64,000 bases of DNA from Sphingobium sp. TKS (GCF_001563265.1 NZ_CP005083.1:1677001-1741000); one strand, 5' to 3'. Shown: positions 52,090 to 62,191, numbered from the stretch's first letter. Translations and numbers: made by a program. Notes: a model not told the origin generated them from the letters alone.

Positions 52090-52410
52090 TCAATCGGCCT
52101 TGCGCGAAGCTTTTTCCGCGATGCCGGGCACGCCTTCGCGCCGGTCCAACTCGTCCAGCACATCGTCCAGACTGATGTCGAGATCGGCCAGCAGCACCAG
52201 TAGGTGGAACAGCAGGTCCGCGCTTTCACCGATCGCCCCCTCCCGGTCGGACGCCATGGCGGCGATCACCGTTTCGACGGCTTCCTCACCGACCTTCTGG
52301 GCGATCTTGCCGCGCCCCCTGGCGGTCAGCTTGGCCACATAGGATTGGCTGGGATCGGCCTGCCGCCGCTGACGGATGGTCTGTTCAAGATCGAATAGGG
52401 TCGCGCGCAT
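52090..52410 (-). CDS. hisE: Phosphoribosyl-ATP diphosphatase
   Basis: A 106-residue HisE, second step of histidine synthesis (PR-ATP to PR-AMP). The core KVGEEAVETVIAAMASDREGAIGESADLLFHLLVLLADLDISLDDV holds the acidic metal-binding residues of the all-alpha NTP pyrophosphatase fold. It is the stand-alone form; hisI (cyclohydrolase) is not next to it. It is separated from hisF by 261 bases containing a PEP-CTERM remnant, so it may be read from the his operon or from its own promoter. Confidence 0.95.
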   Translation of the reverse strand: MRATLFDLEQTIRQRRQADPSQSYVAKLTARGRGKIAQKVGEEAVETVIAAMASDREGAIGESADLLFHLLVLLADLDISLDDVLDELDRREGVPGIAEKASRKAD

Positions 52411-52452
52411 GGCGCCATCAAGCGCCGCGCACGCGACCCGTCAAATGAAAAC

Positions 52453-52608
52453 TTACTTCCGCTTGCGGCGCGCGGCGAAAACTCGCGCGCCGAGCACTGC
52501 AGCGCCAAGGTCGAACAGAGCCATCTGTTCCGGTTCCGGCACAGGAGTGGGTGCGCCGTCGGACGAAGAGCCGCCCGAGCTGCTGGAGCCGGGGCAGGGC
52601 CGTGATGG
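52453..52608 (-). pseudogene. PEP-CTERM sorting-signal remnant between hisF and hisE
   Basis: On the minus strand an open frame of 51 codons plus a TAA encodes SSSSGGSSSDG, then TPVPEPEQMALFDLGAAVL, and ends in a basic ARRKRK. This is a canonical PEP-CTERM exosortase sorting signal: VPEP, hydrophobic helix, basic end. There is no usable start; an in-frame TAA lies upstream, and a neighbouring frame upstream remains open, which suggests a frameshift near 52590-52610 in a small exported protein. It is therefore probably decayed, or an unusual unannotated gene. No exosortase is in the window. Confidence 0.5.
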
Positions 52609-52671
52609 TTAACGATACCCTGCCGCTACTGGTTAATGTAAGCGCAACCGACGTTTTGCCGAGAAACAGGG

Positions 52672-53436
52672 TCAGCCTGCCCGAACCGGCACGCCCGCGG
52701 CAGCGAGCGCCTGATGCGCTTCAGCAATACTGTGTTGACCGAAGTGAAATATCGATGCCGCCAGCACGGCACTGGCGTGGCCTTCGATCACGCCTTCGAC
52801 CAGATGCTCCAGCGTACCGACGCCGCCGCTGGCAATCACCGGGATGGATACCGCATCGGCGATGGCGCGGGTCAACGCCAGGTCATAGCCCGCCTTGGTG
52901 CCGTCTCCGTCCATCGACGTGACCAACAGTTCGCCTGCGCCCAGCGTGGCGAGTCGAACCGCATGCTCCAGCGCATCGATACCCGTGGGCTTGCGCCCGC
53001 CATGGGTGAAGATTTTCCAACGATTCTCGCCCACGCGCCGGGCGTCGACCGAGCCGACGACGCACTGGCTGCCGAAACGGTCGGCAATATCCGCCACCAC
53101 CTCCGGCCGGACGACCGCCGCGCTGTTCACCGCCACCTTGTCCGCGCCTGCGAGCAGCAGCGCCCGCGCATCCTCCGGACTGCGCACGCCGCCGCCGACC
53201 GTCACCGGCATGAAGCAGACCTCAGCGGTCCGCCGCACCACGTCCAATATCGTCCCGCGCGCCTCATGCGTCGCGGTGATGTCGAGGAAGCACAGCTCAT
53301 CCGCGCCCGCCGCGTCGTAGATCTTGGCCTGCTCGACCGGATCGCCTGCATCGCGCAGATCGACGAAGTTCACGCCCTTGACCACGCGCCCATTGGCGAC
53401 GTCCAGACAGGGGATGACGCGGGTGCGGACCGTCAT
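52672..53436 (-). CDS. hisF: Imidazole glycerol phosphate synthase, cyclase subunit
   Basis: A 254-residue TIM-barrel His[20 protein letters not shown] at the N terminus carries the catalytic Asp11, and VGSVDAR near 130 the second catalytic Asp; [13 protein letters not shown] and [13 protein letters not shown] are the phosphate-binding strands. With HisH it makes imidazole glycerol phosphate and AICAR, using ammonia from glutamine. It follows hisA by 10 bases in the operon. Confidence 0.96.
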   Translation of the reverse strand: MTVRTRVIPCLDVANGRVVKGVNFVDLRDAGDPVEQAKIYDAAGADELCFLDITATHEARGTILDVVRRTAEVCFMPVTVGGGVRSPEDARALLLAGADKVAVNSAAVVRPEVVADIADRFGSQCVVGSVDARRVGENRWKIFTHGGRKPTGIDALEHAVRLATLGAGELLVTSMDGDGTKAGYDLALTRAIADAVSIPVIASGGVGTLEHLVEGVIEGHASAVLAASIFHFGQHSIAEAHQALAAAGVPVRAG

Positions 53437-53446
53437 GGCTGTTCTC

Positions 53447-54184
53447 CTAGGCCGCAGCCCGCGCCACAGCCAGCGCTGCCTTCAGGTCCAGCCGACCGTC
53501 ATAGAGGGCACGGCCCGTGATCACGCCTTCGATCCCTTCATCGGCATGCAGGCTGAGTATCCGGATATCCGCGATCCCCGCGACTCCGCCGCTTGCTATC
53601 ACCGGAATGTCTGTCGCCCGCGCCAGATCGACGGTCGCGTCGATATTGCAGCCCTTGAGCAGCCCGTCGCGGCCGACATCAGTGAAGAGCAGGCTGGCGA
53701 CGCCCGCATCCTCGAACCGGCGGGCGAGGTCGACCACCGGCATGTCCGATTTCTCGGCCCAGCCATCGGTCGCGACGAAACCGTCGCGGGCATCGACCGC
53801 CACCACGATTCCTCCAGGGAAGTCCCGCGCCGCGGCCTTGACGAAATCCGGATCCTTGAGCGCCGCCGTGCCGATTACGATGCGCGATACGCCAAGATCG
53901 AACCAGCGCTCCACCGCCTCCCGGTTGCGGATGCCGCCGCCCAGTTGCACATGGCCGGGGAAAGCCGCGACAATGGCCTCAACCGCTTCGGCATTGACCG
54001 CATGGCCCGCGAAGCTGCCGTCCAGATCGACCACATGCAGATGCTGCGCGCCCGCCTCGGCAAAGAGCAGCGCCTGCGCCGCCGGATTGTCGCCATAGAC
54101 GGTGGCGCGGTTCATGTCGCCCTCCGCCAGACGGACGACCTGGCCGCCTTTTAGGTCGATGGCAGGGAAAACGATCAGGCTCAT
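53447..54184 (-). CDS. hisA: Phosphoribosylformimino-5-aminoimidazole carboxamide ribotide isomerase
   Basis: A 245-residue TIM-barrel isomerase of histidine synthesis. [17 protein letters not shown] at the start has the catalytic Asp8, and [16 protein letters not shown] near 135 the second catalytic Asp; [12 protein letters not shown] and [13 protein letters not shown] bind phosphate. The ATG at 54184 overlaps the hisH stop by four bases. A start three codons upstream is possible but gives an unnatural N terminus. Confidence 0.96.
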   Translation of the reverse strand: MSLIVFPAIDLKGGQVVRLAEGDMNRATVYGDNPAAQALLFAEAGAQHLHVVDLDGSFAGHAVNAEAVEAIVAAFPGHVQLGGGIRNREAVERWFDLGVSRIVIGTAALKDPDFVKAAARDFPGGIVVAVDARDGFVATDGWAEKSDMPVVDLARRFEDAGVASLLFTDVGRDGLLKGCNIDATVDLARATDIPVIASGGVAGIADIRILSLHADEGIEGVITGRALYDGRLDLKAALAVARAAA

Positions 54185-54798
54185 GGACGCCATTCCAGAA
54201 AGCGGGAAAGGAAGGAAAGGCCGTAGCTCTGGCTCTTTTCCGGGTGAAACTGGCAGCCGATGATCGTATCCCGCGCAACTGCGGCGACCAGAGGTCCGCC
54301 ATGATCGGTGACGGCGGCGATATGATCCTCTTGCGCCACGTCGAAATGATAGCTGTGCAGGAAATAGGCCTCGCCCGCTTCCAGCAGCGGCGGATTGCCG
54401 CGCAGGGTCACGTCGTTCCAGCCCATATGCGGCACCTTGATCGCCGGATCATGAGGCTCGATCAGGCGCACGGTGCCGGGAATCCAGCCCAGTCCCTCAT
54501 GCCGTCCGAATTCTTCCCCGGCGTCGGCCAGCAATTGCATGCCCACGCACACGCCCAGAAAGGGCACGCCGCGCTCTAACACCGCCTCGTTCATCGCCTC
54601 GACCATGCCGGGGATGGCGACCAGCGCATCGCGGCAGGCGCGAAAAGCGCCGACACCAGGCAGGACGATCCGATCCGCCTTCGCCACCAGTTCGGCATCG
54701 GCGGTGATGACGGCATTGTCCGCTCCCGCCTTGCGCAGGGCGTTATGCACCGAATGAAGGTTACCCGCGCCGTAATCGATGAGGGCAAGCGCGGTCAC
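54181..54798 (-). CDS. hisH: Imidazole glycerol phosphate synthase, glutamine amidotransferase subunit
   Basis: A 205-residue class I glutaminase that feeds ammonia to HisF. The nucleophile Cys84 lies in [10 protein letters not shown], and the His-Glu pair in [13 protein letters not shown] near residue 190. [15 protein letters not shown] near the start is typical. The start is GTG at 54798, overlapping the hisB stop by four bases (GTGA); a longer upstream frame is rejected because it runs inside hisB. Confidence 0.96.
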   Translation of the reverse strand: MTALALIDYGAGNLHSVHNALRKAGADNAVITADAELVAKADRIVLPGVGAFRACRDALVAIPGMVEAMNEAVLERGVPFLGVCVGMQLLADAGEEFGRHEGLGWIPGTVRLIEPHDPAIKVPHMGWNDVTLRGNPPLLEAGEAYFLHSYHFDVAQEDHIAAVTDHGGPLVAAVARDTIIGCQFHPEKSQSYGLSFLSRFLEWRP

Positions 54799-55382
54799 AA
54801 TATCCCCTTGGTCGACGGAATGGCGTCGGCCTTGCGCGGGTCGATCTCCACCGCCTGCCGCAGCGCGCGGGCGAGCCCCTTGAAGCAGCTTTCGACGATA
54901 TGATGGTTGTTGCTGCCGTAAAGATTTTCGATGTGCAGCGTAATCCCCGCAGCCTGGGCGAAGCTGTGGAAGAAATGCTCGACCATCTCCGTATCCCATT
55001 CCCCGATGCGCTGCACGGTGAAGGGGGCCTTGAACACCAGCCAGGGGCGGCCGGAAATATCCAGCGACACGCGGGTCAGTGTCTCGTCCATCGGGGAATA
55101 GACGCTGCCGTAGCGGGAAATGCCGCGCTTGTCGCCCAGCGCCTTGGCCACCGCCTCGCCAATGGCGATCGCCGTGTCTTCTGTGGTGTGGTGCTGGTCG
55201 ACATGCAGGTCACCGACCGTCTTCACATCCATGTCGATCAGCGAGTGGCGGGACAGTTGCTCGATCATGTGATCGAAAAAGCCAATGCCCGTCGAAACGG
55301 TATAGATGCCGGTGCCGTCGAGGTTGACGGTCACGTCGATCTGCGTTTCCGCAGTGTTGCGGTGAATGTCGGCCGTGCGCAT
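54795..55382 (-). CDS. hisB: Imidazoleglycerol-phosphate dehydratase
   Basis: A 195-residue single-function dehydratase (no phosphatase half). The metal-binding motifs [17 protein letters not shown] near residue 35, [20 protein letters not shown] near 58, and [20 protein letters not shown] near 155 are complete, with paired HH motifs for manganese. It is the first gene of the operon hisB, hisH, hisA, hisF. The promoter should lie in the 99 bases shared divergently with sspB. Other his genes are not in the window. Confidence 0.97.
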   Translation of the reverse strand: MRTADIHRNTAETQIDVTVNLDGTGIYTVSTGIGFFDHMIEQLSRHSLIDMDVKTVGDLHVDQHHTTEDTAIAIGEAVAKALGDKRGISRYGSVYSPMDETLTRVSLDISGRPWLVFKAPFTVQRIGEWDTEMVEHFFHSFAQAAGITLHIENLYGSNNHHIVESCFKGLARALRQAVEIDPRKADAIPSTKGIL

Positions 55383-55481
55383 GGCTGCGCCCTATACCGA
55401 AGTGGCCCCACGTTGCAATGTGCCCCAGCAATCTATGGCGCGCTCTTGACCCGCGCCGCCGCGCCGCTAGGACATTGGCGC

Positions 55482-55958
55482 ATGAGTGAAGACCTGCCCG
55501 ACAGCCTGATTCCCTATGACGAAATCGTGCAGGAGGCTCTGCGCGCTGTGGTCGGCCGTGTTCTGGGAGAAATCGAGCGTTCAGGTGGGCTTCCCGGCGC
55601 GCATCATTTCTATATCACCTTTAAGACTCAGGCGGCCGGAGTCGATATCCCGCGTCACCTGGTCGAGCGATTCCCCGACGAGATGACCGTCGTGCTCCAG
55701 AATAAATTCTGGGATCTCAAGGTCAGCGATGACGCCTTTGGGGTCAGCCTGACCTTCAATCAGGTCGCCGCGCATCTGTATATTCCCTTTGCCGCGATTA
55801 CGGCCTTCGTCGATCCTGCGGTGAATTTCGCCCTGCAATTCCAGGCGCAGGCCGACATTGCGCCCGAACCGCATGAAGAAGCGGAAAATGACGCCCCCCA
55901 AGTGATGACGGAAGACGGCTCCAATGTCGTCACCGTGGATTTCGGCAAGAAGAAATAA
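55482..55958 (+). CDS. sspB: SspB family ClpXP adaptor (alphaproteobacterial type)
   Basis: A 158-residue SspB-alpha protein, which delivers ssrA-tagged peptides from stalled ribosomes to the ClpXP protease. [22 protein letters not shown] at the start and [39 protein letters not shown] near 45 are the family core. An acidic, flexible linker (about 120-148) leads to a short hydrophobic/basic end, [10 protein letters not shown], which fits the ClpX-binding (XB) motif. A much longer open frame upstream runs antisense to hisB and is rejected. Confidence 0.92.
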   Translation: MSEDLPDSLIPYDEIVQEALRAVVGRVLGEIERSGGLPGAHHFYITFKTQAAGVDIPRHLVERFPDEMTVVLQNKFWDLKVSDDAFGVSLTFNQVAAHLYIPFAAITAFVDPAVNFALQFQAQADIAPEPHEEAENDAPQVMTEDGSNVVTVDFGKKK

Positions 55959-56025
55959 GCTCTGGAATAGGGGGGCGAGCTTCCCCAGATTGGTGGCACT
56001 CCAGCAATTTCAGGGAGTGGCTGAT

Positions 56026-57411
56026 TTGAGCGAGACTCGTACCGAAACCGACAGCATTGGCGCCATCGAAGTGCCTGCCGACGCTTATTGGGGCGCGCAA
56101 ACCCAACGCAGCATCGAAAATTTCCCTTTCGGTCCGGACGAACGCATGCCCGTTGGCATCGTCCATGCCCTGGCGATCGTGAAGCAGGCGGCGGCGCGGG
56201 TGAACCGCGGCCATGGCCTCGATTCGGGGCTGGCCGATGCGGTCGAGGCGGCCGCTGCCGAAGTGATTGCGGGCCGCCACGACGACCAGTTCCCTCTCGT
56301 CATCTGGCAGACCGGCAGCGGCACCCAGTCGAACATGAACGTCAATGAGGTGATCGCGGGCATCGCCAATGAGGCGCTGACCGGTAAGCGCGGCGGCAAG
56401 AGTCCGGTCCATCCCAACGACCATGTGAATATGGGGCAGTCGTCCAATGACAGCTTTCCGACGGCACTGCATATCGCGGCGGCGCGGGCGGTGACCGGGC
56501 ATCTATTTCCCGCGCTGGACCGGCTGCATGCCGCGCTCGACGCCAAGGCGAAGGCGTGGGCGGGCATCGTCAAGATCGGCCGCACCCATTTGCAGGATGC
56601 GACGCCGCTGACGCTGGGACAGGAATTTTCCGGCTATGCGCATCAACTCTACCGGAGCCGCAAGCGGATCGAACCGGCCACCATGTATGGCATGATGGCG
56701 CTGGCGCAGGGCGGCACGGCGGTCGGCACGGGCCTTAATGCGCCCAAGGATTTCGATGTCGCCGTCGCAAGGGAGATCGCAACGCTGACCGGATTGTCGT
56801 TCCGGACGGCGGACAACAAGTTCGAAGCGCTCGCCTCCAATGATCCGCTGGTGCATCTGTCCTCGACCTTGGCGACGCTGGCGGTGGCGTTGACCAAGAT
56901 CGCCAATGACATCCGCCTGCTGGGCAGCGGTCCGCGTTCGGGCCTTGGCGAACTCGACCTGCCCGCCAATGAGCCGGGCAGTTCCATCATGCCGGGCAAG
57001 GTCAACCCGACGCAGTGCGAGATGCTGACCATGGTCGCCGCCCAGGTCATTGGCAATCATCAGGCGGTAACGGTCGGCGGCTTGCAGGGGCATCTGGAAC
57101 TTAATGTCTTCAAGCCGCTGATCGGCGCGGCGGTGCTGCGGTCGATCCATTTGTTGAGCGTCGGCATGGACAGCTTTGCCGAACGCTGCGTCGAAGGGCT
57201 GGAGGCGAATGAAAGGCGGATAGCCGAACTGGTTGATCGGTCGCTGATGCTGGTGACGGCGTTGGCGCCGGAGATCGGCTATGACAATGCCGCGAAGATC
57301 GCCAAACATGCCCATGCCGAAGGGCTGACGTTGAAGGAGGCGGGCTTGGCGTTGGGACTGGTCGATGAAGCCACCTTCGACCGGCTGGTCCGGCCGGAAA
57401 ATATGGTCTGA
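56026..57411 (+). CDS. fumC: Fumarate hydratase, class II
   Basis: A 461-residue iron-free fumarase of the citric acid cycle. Substrate and catalytic regions are [17 protein letters not shown] near residue 100, [16 protein letters not shown] near 185, and the lyase signature [16 protein letters not shown] near 317. TTG at 56026 is the likely start: it follows AGGGAG at eight bases and gives the usual length. The leader holds CACTCC/GGAGTG arms that could pair and cover the ribosome-binding site. No ATG is near the expected start. Confidence 0.93.
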   Translation: MSETRTETDSIGAIEVPADAYWGAQTQRSIENFPFGPDERMPVGIVHALAIVKQAAARVNRGHGLDSGLADAVEAAAAEVIAGRHDDQFPLVIWQTGSGTQSNMNVNEVIAGIANEALTGKRGGKSPVHPNDHVNMGQSSNDSFPTALHIAAARAVTGHLFPALDRLHAALDAKAKAWAGIVKIGRTHLQDATPLTLGQEFSGYAHQLYRSRKRIEPATMYGMMALAQGGTAVGTGLNAPKDFDVAVAREIATLTGLSFRTADNKFEALASNDPLVHLSSTLATLAVALTKIANDIRLLGSGPRSGLGELDLPANEPGSSIMPGKVNPTQCEMLTMVAAQVIGNHQAVTVGGLQGHLELNVFKPLIGAAVLRSIHLLSVGMDSFAERCVEGLEANERRIAELVDRSLMLVTALAPEIGYDNAAKIAKHAHAEGLTLKEAGLALGLVDEATFDRLVRPENMV

Positions 57412-57460
57412 TTCAGATCGACATGGCGGAACCTGCCGCGCTGCGGTACATTGACACCCC

Positions 57461-57802
57461 ATGAGGAAAAAATCGCCCGACCAGCCGCTGATCGCCGTCC
57501 GTCCGCCGCGTAAGGATAGCTTGCTCAAAAAGGCGGCCCGTGTCGGAGCGACGGTCGTCGCGGCCCGCGTTGCGGCGGATACCGGCAAGAAGGGCGTGAT
57601 CGGCCTGCTCGCGGGAATGGGCGCCAAGCGGCTCATCATGCGCTATCCGGCGGGCGCTCTGTTCGTGACGGGCGCCTATATGGCGGGCAAGATCTACGAA
57701 GCGAAGCGCGAAGCGGACCGTAAGCGCAAGGCCAAGACCCTGCCGGACAAAAGCGCGCAGCCGATATTGATCGAGGAGGCGCGCAAGGCCCGCAAAGGCT
57801 GA
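57461..57802 (+). CDS. Conserved-looking membrane-associated protein, unknown function
   Basis: A 113-residue basic protein. After a basic N terminus (RKKSPDQ, VRPPRKD) comes a moderately hydrophobic region (about 25-80: VGATVVAARVAADTGKKGVIGLLAGMGAKRLIMRYPAGALFVTGAYMAGKIY), perhaps two short membrane or amphipathic helices, then a long charged helix rich in Lys, Arg and Glu. I recognise no family. It sits between fumC and gmk on the same strand, 49 and 51 bases away, and may share a transcript with them. Confidence 0.65.
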   Translation: MRKKSPDQPLIAVRPPRKDSLLKKAARVGATVVAARVAADTGKKGVIGLLAGMGAKRLIMRYPAGALFVTGAYMAGKIYEAKREADRKRKAKTLPDKSAQPILIEEARKARKG

Positions 57803-57853
57803 AGCGCGGATTGTCCCTCTTGCCAAATGGCGTTCATGGCGGCACTAGCGGCC

Positions 57854-58519
57854 ATGGCCGACAGCACCTCCATCGAGACGCCCGATTTCAAGCGCCGCGG
57901 CGTCCTGTTCGTTCTTTCCTCGCCTTCGGGCGCCGGTAAATCCACCATTGCGCGCAAGCTGCTTGCGGCTGAGCCGGATCTGGCGATGTCGGTGTCCGCG
58001 ACGACGCGGCCGATGCGACCGGGGGAGGTCGAGGGCAAGGATTATCATTTCGTCGATCTGGAGGAATTCCGGCGGATGACCGCCGATCATGAATTTCTGG
58101 AATGGGCGCATGTCTTCGGCCAGCGCTACGGCACGCCCCGCGAGCCGGTGGAGGCGATGCTGAAGTCTGGGCGCGACGTGCTGTTCGACATCGACTGGCA
58201 GGGCGCGCAGCAGCTTCACCAGATTGCGGGGGGCGATGTCGTGCGCATATTCATTCTGCCTCCCTCGATGGAGGAGCTGGAGCGCCGTCTACGGGGCCGG
58301 GCGACGGACAGCAATGAAGTGATCGAAGGCCGCATGTCCCGCGCCGCCGGAGAGATCGCGCATTGGGACGGCTATGATTATGTCCTCTGCAATGTCGATG
58401 CGGAGGATTGTTTCCAGCGCGTCCAGACCATCCTGCATGCCGAGCGCATGAAGCGCAGCCGCCAGACGGGGCTGATCGGCTTTATCCGCAAGCTCAGCCG
58501 TTATCATCAGGACGATTGA
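57854..58519 (+). CDS. gmk: Guanylate kinase
   Basis: A 221-residue enzyme converting GMP to GDP. The P-loop LSSPSGAGKST lies near residue 20, and SVSATTRPMRPGEVEGKDYHFV near 45 is the GMP-binding stretch; DWQGAQQL near 105 and RLRGRATDSNEVIEGRM near 140 follow as usual. I chose the ATG at 57854, which gives the usual N terminus; two ATGs at 57827 and 57836 are in frame and also possible. None has a strong ribosome-binding site. Confidence 0.95.
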   Translation: MADSTSIETPDFKRRGVLFVLSSPSGAGKSTIARKLLAAEPDLAMSVSATTRPMRPGEVEGKDYHFVDLEEFRRMTADHEFLEWAHVFGQRYGTPREPVEAMLKSGRDVLFDIDWQGAQQLHQIAGGDVVRIFILPPSMEELERRLRGRATDSNEVIEGRMSRAAGEIAHWDGYDYVLCNVDAEDCFQRVQTILHAERMKRSRQTGLIGFIRKLSRYHQDD

Positions 58520-58540
58520 GGGTCTGGCTGGCTGAAACCT

Positions 58541-58560
58541 GCTCCTGCGTAGGCAGGAGC
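58541..58560. repeat. Perfect 8-bp hairpin in the gmk convergent gap
   Basis: GCTCCTGC, GTAG, GCAGGAGC is a perfect inverted repeat with a 4-base loop between the gmk stop and the convergent MidA-like gene stop. It has no U tract on either side, and it resembles short dispersed palindromes of sphingomonads. It may also help end transcription from either direction. Confidence 0.5.
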
Positions 58561-58568
58561 ACGGTAAT

Positions 58569-59636
58569 TTATCCCTCAAATCCCGCCGGGTCGGCCCAGT
58601 CCGGGTGAACCCAGGCCATGGCCTTGAACAGCGTTCCCATGGCGTCGTCAGCGGTCAGCCGATGACGGGCGGCCTCCACTTCCTCTGCGCGGGTGGGCGC
58701 GGTGCGGCTCAACTGATCGGCGCGGGCGTCGATGCCGAGCTGGCGCAGAAAGGCACCTTGACCGACCGTTCGCGTCACGTGCAGCCCGGCTTGCCGCGCC
58801 ATATTGCCAATCATGGTGAAATCGACATGGGTGGTTAGGTCACTCTCGCCTGGTTCGAAGAAAGGATCAGCGAACCGATGCGCTCTGACGGCCTGGAGCG
58901 TGTCGCCGGTGGCCGGGCCTTCATAGCCATAGTCGACGATGATCGCGGCGCCGCCCTGCCGCGCGATGCGATGCGCCAGTTCCAGCGCGATGGCCGATCC
59001 GGCGAGCGGCATTTCAAGGATCGTGCCTTCCGGCGCGTCGGCGGCCATGGCGGGGATGCCGGATTCGACTCGGCGGTAACCGGGCATTGGGGCGAAATGC
59101 GCGGGCTGTTCGGGATCGGGGCGTACGACCACCCGCTCGCGCCATTCCTGACCGACGCGGACAAGCTGGCGGACGGGAAGGGCATCGAAAAATTCATTGG
59201 CGACGACCAGCAGCGGCCCCTGCTCTGGCAGGCTTGAAACGGCGTCGTGGTGTGAGACATTGGGTATCAGCGCCCTTTGCCGTTCCCGCAGGCTGGGGCT
59301 GGTTTCGACGAAATGAACGCGGGGATGGAGCGATGCGCTGGCCATGGCGCGCAGCGCGTCGGAGGCAAGCGTGCCGCGGCCGGGCCCCAACTCGACATAA
59401 TGCACCTCCGGACGGCTGCCCGATCTCATCCACATGTCCGCGAGGCAGAGTCCGATCAGTTCCCCGAACATCTGGCTGATTTCGGGCGCGGTGGTGAAGT
59501 CGCCCGCCGCGCCCAGGGGGTCGCGGGTGCCGTAATAATGCTGGTTCGCCTCCGCCATATAATGGGCGACGGAGATCGGGCCGCCTGCCGCGATCTGGCG
59601 CGACAGGCGTTCCGAAAGACTGAGTTCAACTGACAC
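58569..59636 (-). CDS. SAM-dependent methyltransferase, MidA/NDUFAF7 family
   Basis: A 355-residue class I SAM-dependent methyltransferase of the family that includes NDUFAF7 (human mitochondrial complex I assembly arginine methyltransferase). [29 protein letters not shown] near residue 35 is diagnostic, [21 protein letters not shown] near 80 is the SAM-binding motif, and [18 protein letters not shown] near 145 follows. It may methylate a complex I subunit, as in mitochondria, but this is inferred. GTG at 59636 is the likely start, overlapping the lgt stop by 11 bases; the operon is lgt then this gene. Confidence 0.88.
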   Translation of the reverse strand: MSVELSLSERLSRQIAAGGPISVAHYMAEANQHYYGTRDPLGAAGDFTTAPEISQMFGELIGLCLADMWMRSGSRPEVHYVELGPGRGTLASDALRAMASASLHPRVHFVETSPSLRERQRALIPNVSHHDAVSSLPEQGPLLVVANEFFDALPVRQLVRVGQEWRERVVVRPDPEQPAHFAPMPGYRRVESGIPAMAADAPEGTILEMPLAGSAIALELAHRIARQGGAAIIVDYGYEGPATGDTLQAVRAHRFADPFFEPGESDLTTHVDFTMIGNMARQAGLHVTRTVGQGAFLRQLGIDARADQLSRTAPTRAEEVEAARHRLTADDAMGTLFKAMAWVHPDWADPAGFEG

Positions 59637-60492
59637 TCGCACTGCCTGCAATGGGCTCCACCCGGACACGGCGGCCCTTGGCCGTGACGATCAGGTAGAG
59701 GCCGCCCAGGATCATCGGCACGCAGAGCCACTGGCCCATATGAAGGCCGGTGCGGGCGGCGAATTCCATGAGCTGGGCGTCGGCTTCGCGGAAATATTCG
59801 ATGCCGAAGCGGAAGATGCCGTAGCAGAAGAGGAAGAGGCCCACGAGCATGCCGGGCTTGTAGCGGGCGCGGGTCTTCCAGAAGGCGAAGGCCAGAATGA
59901 GGAAGAGGATGATGCCTTCGAAAAAGGCTTCGTAAAGCTGGCTGGGATGGCGGCGGAAGGGGCCGCCGGTCGGGAAGATGATTGCCCAGGCCACGTCGGT
60001 TTCCTTGCCCCACAATTCCCCGTTCACGAAATTGGCGAGGCGGCCGAAGAACAGGCCGAAGGGGACGCAACAGGCCACGAAATCATGGATACGCAGCCAG
60101 GAGAGATTCTCCTTGCGCGCCATGTAGAGGATGCCGAGCGACACGCCGATCGCGCCGCCATGGAAGGACATGCCGCCGTTCCAGAGCTTGAAGATATCGA
60201 GCGGATGCTGGAGGATTTCGGGCTGGTAGAAGAAGACATAGGCCAGCCGCCCGCCAATGATGATGCCTAGCGTCGCATAGAAGATCATGTCGTCGGCATG
60301 GCGGCGCGCCATGGGCGATCCGGGCTGGGCGATGAGCTTCAGCAGATACCAGTAGCCGATCAATATGCCGGCCAGATAGGCGAGGCTGTACCATTTCAGC
60401 GTGAAGAAGCCGAGGTCGAGCGCGACCGGGCTGAGGCCGAGCTGGTCGAAACGGATGGCGCCCGAAGCGGCGGCGGCAAGGTCAAGGATCAA
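59626..60492 (-). CDS. lgt: Prolipoprotein diacylglyceryl transferase
   Basis: A 288-residue inner-membrane enzyme that adds diacylglycerol to the lipobox Cys of prolipoproteins. It has seven helices and all key motifs: [13 protein letters not shown] near residue 80, [13 protein letters not shown] near 107 (essential His), and [17 protein letters not shown] near 150, followed by [12 protein letters not shown] near 182. The start is TTG at 60492, preceded by GGGAA. It is translationally tied to the methyltransferase gene downstream. Several lipoproteins in this window would be its substrates. Confidence 0.95.
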   Translation of the reverse strand: MILDLAAAASGAIRFDQLGLSPVALDLGFFTLKWYSLAYLAGILIGYWYLLKLIAQPGSPMARRHADDMIFYATLGIIIGGRLAYVFFYQPEILQHPLDIFKLWNGGMSFHGGAIGVSLGILYMARKENLSWLRIHDFVACCVPFGLFFGRLANFVNGELWGKETDVAWAIIFPTGGPFRRHPSQLYEAFFEGIILFLILAFAFWKTRARYKPGMLVGLFLFCYGIFRFGIEYFREADAQLMEFAARTGLHMGQWLCVPMILGGLYLIVTAKGRRVRVEPIAGSASVS

Positions 60493-60579
60493 GTTGTCGT
60501 TCCCTTTGGGAAAATCGGACCCGCCATAGAGCAGGTTGGGGGGAAGATGAAAGGGGGCGTTTGATGGGCGCCGGTCCGG

Positions 60580-62019
60580 CTACAGCTCCGCATAATGGGG
60601 CGGCACCGGCGGCAGGGTGAAACGGGCGACGCCGCCGCAGAGCAGCAGCAGCGCGATGGTCAGTCCCGCCCCGCGCCGCCTGCGCAGGGGCGAACGGCCC
60701 AGGATCAGCCAGCCGATCGCCGTCGCCAGCATGGGCCAGAGATGATAGCGCAGATCCGACGATATGCTGATGACCGCGAAGCTGGCCTCCTGAAACAGGG
60801 CGGAGGCGAAGAGGGCAAGCGCCAAATCCCTGGCACTATTTCCGGCGCTATCCTTGGTCCTTCCGGATGCCAGGGCAAGGCTGGCCCACAGGCCCCAAAG
60901 AGCGGCTGCGGTCCACAGGATCGGCCAGGCCAGCGGCGTTTCCGTCAGCCATGCCGCCAGACGCTGCCATGCCGCGACCAGAGGGCTTTGAGGGTTGGCG
61001 AGGCCAAGGTCATTGGGTTCGGCCCGAGCCGGCGGCGCGGCGAGCGGCCAGTGGAGGGGAACCAGCCAGCGCTCGGTCGAATTGAGATGGGCGGCGCGAT
61101 GGGCAAGATAGGCGATCGGATGGCGCGCCGCCGCCATGGCGAGCTGGAGATAGAGCGGGCCGATCGGCGCCTTTTCCATATGCCCGATGGCGGACTGGCA
61201 GGCGGGGGTGGCGCTCAGCGAGTCCCAGAACAGCGGACGGACGCAATCATCTTGTCTCAGCGCCTCGATCGCCGCCGTGGAGAGGCCGCTGTCTGCTCCG
61301 TCCCCTGCCCGCACGGCAATGCCCGCCAGGTCGTACATCGGCTGGGTGCGGCGGACGCCGCTGTCCTCCGCGTCGAACAGACCGTGGTTGATTGGCTGGG
61401 AGAGGAGCAGGATGGCCGGGATGGCGGCGATCATCAGGGCAAAGCGGGCAGCGCCGGATTGCGGCCGGGCAAGCAGCAGCATCGCCAGCGGAACGGTCGA
61501 GAAGACCGCATTGGCGCGAACCAGCGTTGCGTAGATCAGGCAGAGGATGATGACGATCAGGGCCGGCGCCGGGATGGGCTGGTGGCGCAGGCGGAAATGG
61601 CCGACAAGGCCGGTAGCGAGGGCCAGTGCGCCGATCATCTGGCTGTCCTTGATCACGACGGCGATCCATCCGCTGAGGAACGGCGTCGCGCCGACGGCAA
61701 GCAGGACGATGGCCCTCCGGCCGCCGACAGCCTGGGCCAGCAGGCCAAGGCCGATCCAGTAGCCGCTCAGTTGCAGCGCGAACATGGGCGCTGTGCCATG
61801 CTGAGCGAAGGGCAGGATCGACCAGAGCCGGGCCATGACCGGCGGATGCCAATCGTCATAGCTTCCGCTCAAAAATTGTTGATATTGAACGACTGTGTCG
61901 TAGCTCGCAATGCCCGGCCAGAAGAGAAGCAAAGAGCAGATCAGGAGAATGGCAGCGACGGTGAGTGGCCATGGCCTGGAGGTAATGGCGGCACCGGAAG
62001 AGTCGGCATTGATCTGCAT
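60580..62019 (-). CDS. Large polytopic membrane protein, unknown (possible glycan-related)
   Basis: A 479-residue protein with about ten to twelve membrane segments. The first helix (about 19-38) is followed by GIASYDTVVQYQQFLSGSYDDWHPPVMARLW, an acidic, aromatic loop resembling the first periplasmic loop of GT-C glycosyltransferases or DUF6056-type proteins. A soluble loop of about 120 residues (about 225-345) lies in the middle. The ATG has AAGGGGGAA upstream. It is separate from the polysaccharide cluster at the left end. I cannot name a family. Confidence 0.6.
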   Translation of the reverse strand: MQINADSSGAAITSRPWPLTVAAILLICSLLLFWPGIASYDTVVQYQQFLSGSYDDWHPPVMARLWSILPFAQHGTAPMFALQLSGYWIGLGLLAQAVGGRRAIVLLAVGATPFLSGWIAVVIKDSQMIGALALATGLVGHFRLRHQPIPAPALIVIILCLIYATLVRANAVFSTVPLAMLLLARPQSGAARFALMIAAIPAILLLSQPINHGLFDAEDSGVRRTQPMYDLAGIAVRAGDGADSGLSTAAIEALRQDDCVRPLFWDSLSATPACQSAIGHMEKAPIGPLYLQLAMAAARHPIAYLAHRAAHLNSTERWLVPLHWPLAAPPARAEPNDLGLANPQSPLVAAWQRLAAWLTETPLAWPILWTAAALWGLWASLALASGRTKDSAGNSARDLALALFASALFQEASFAVISISSDLRYHLWPMLATAIGWLILGRSPLRRRRGAGLTIALLLLCGGVARFTLPPVPPHYAEL

Positions 62020-62139
62020 GGTTCCCCCTTCAAGGCCTTGATAGCTGCCTGCAATTGCGGTCACTGTCGAGAGGGGGGAGCGGTGAGATCGGATGGGAAG
62101 CCGTCATTCCTGCGTTGATCTTTGGCCGTCATATCCAAC

Positions 62140-62167
62140 AAAAAAGCCGCCCGGTGAGGGGCGGCTT
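62140..62167 (-). terminator. Rho-independent terminator of the rpsF-rpsR-rplI operon
   Basis: On the minus strand AAGCCGCCC, a 6-base loop (CTCACC) and GGGCGGCTT form a stem followed by TTTTTT. It lies about 25 bases after the rplI stop and is the clearest intrinsic terminator in the window. Confidence 0.88.
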
Positions 62168-62191
62168 CTCTGTTCAGGCCGAAGCTGAAAC

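Noticed and set aside
60595..62118. Long plus-strand ORF (507 residues) opposite the polytopic membrane protein
   Set aside because: Arg/Gln-rich, no fold or family pattern, no ribosome-binding site; the minus frame has clear membrane helices and a good site. GC-rich DNA often yields such antisense frames.
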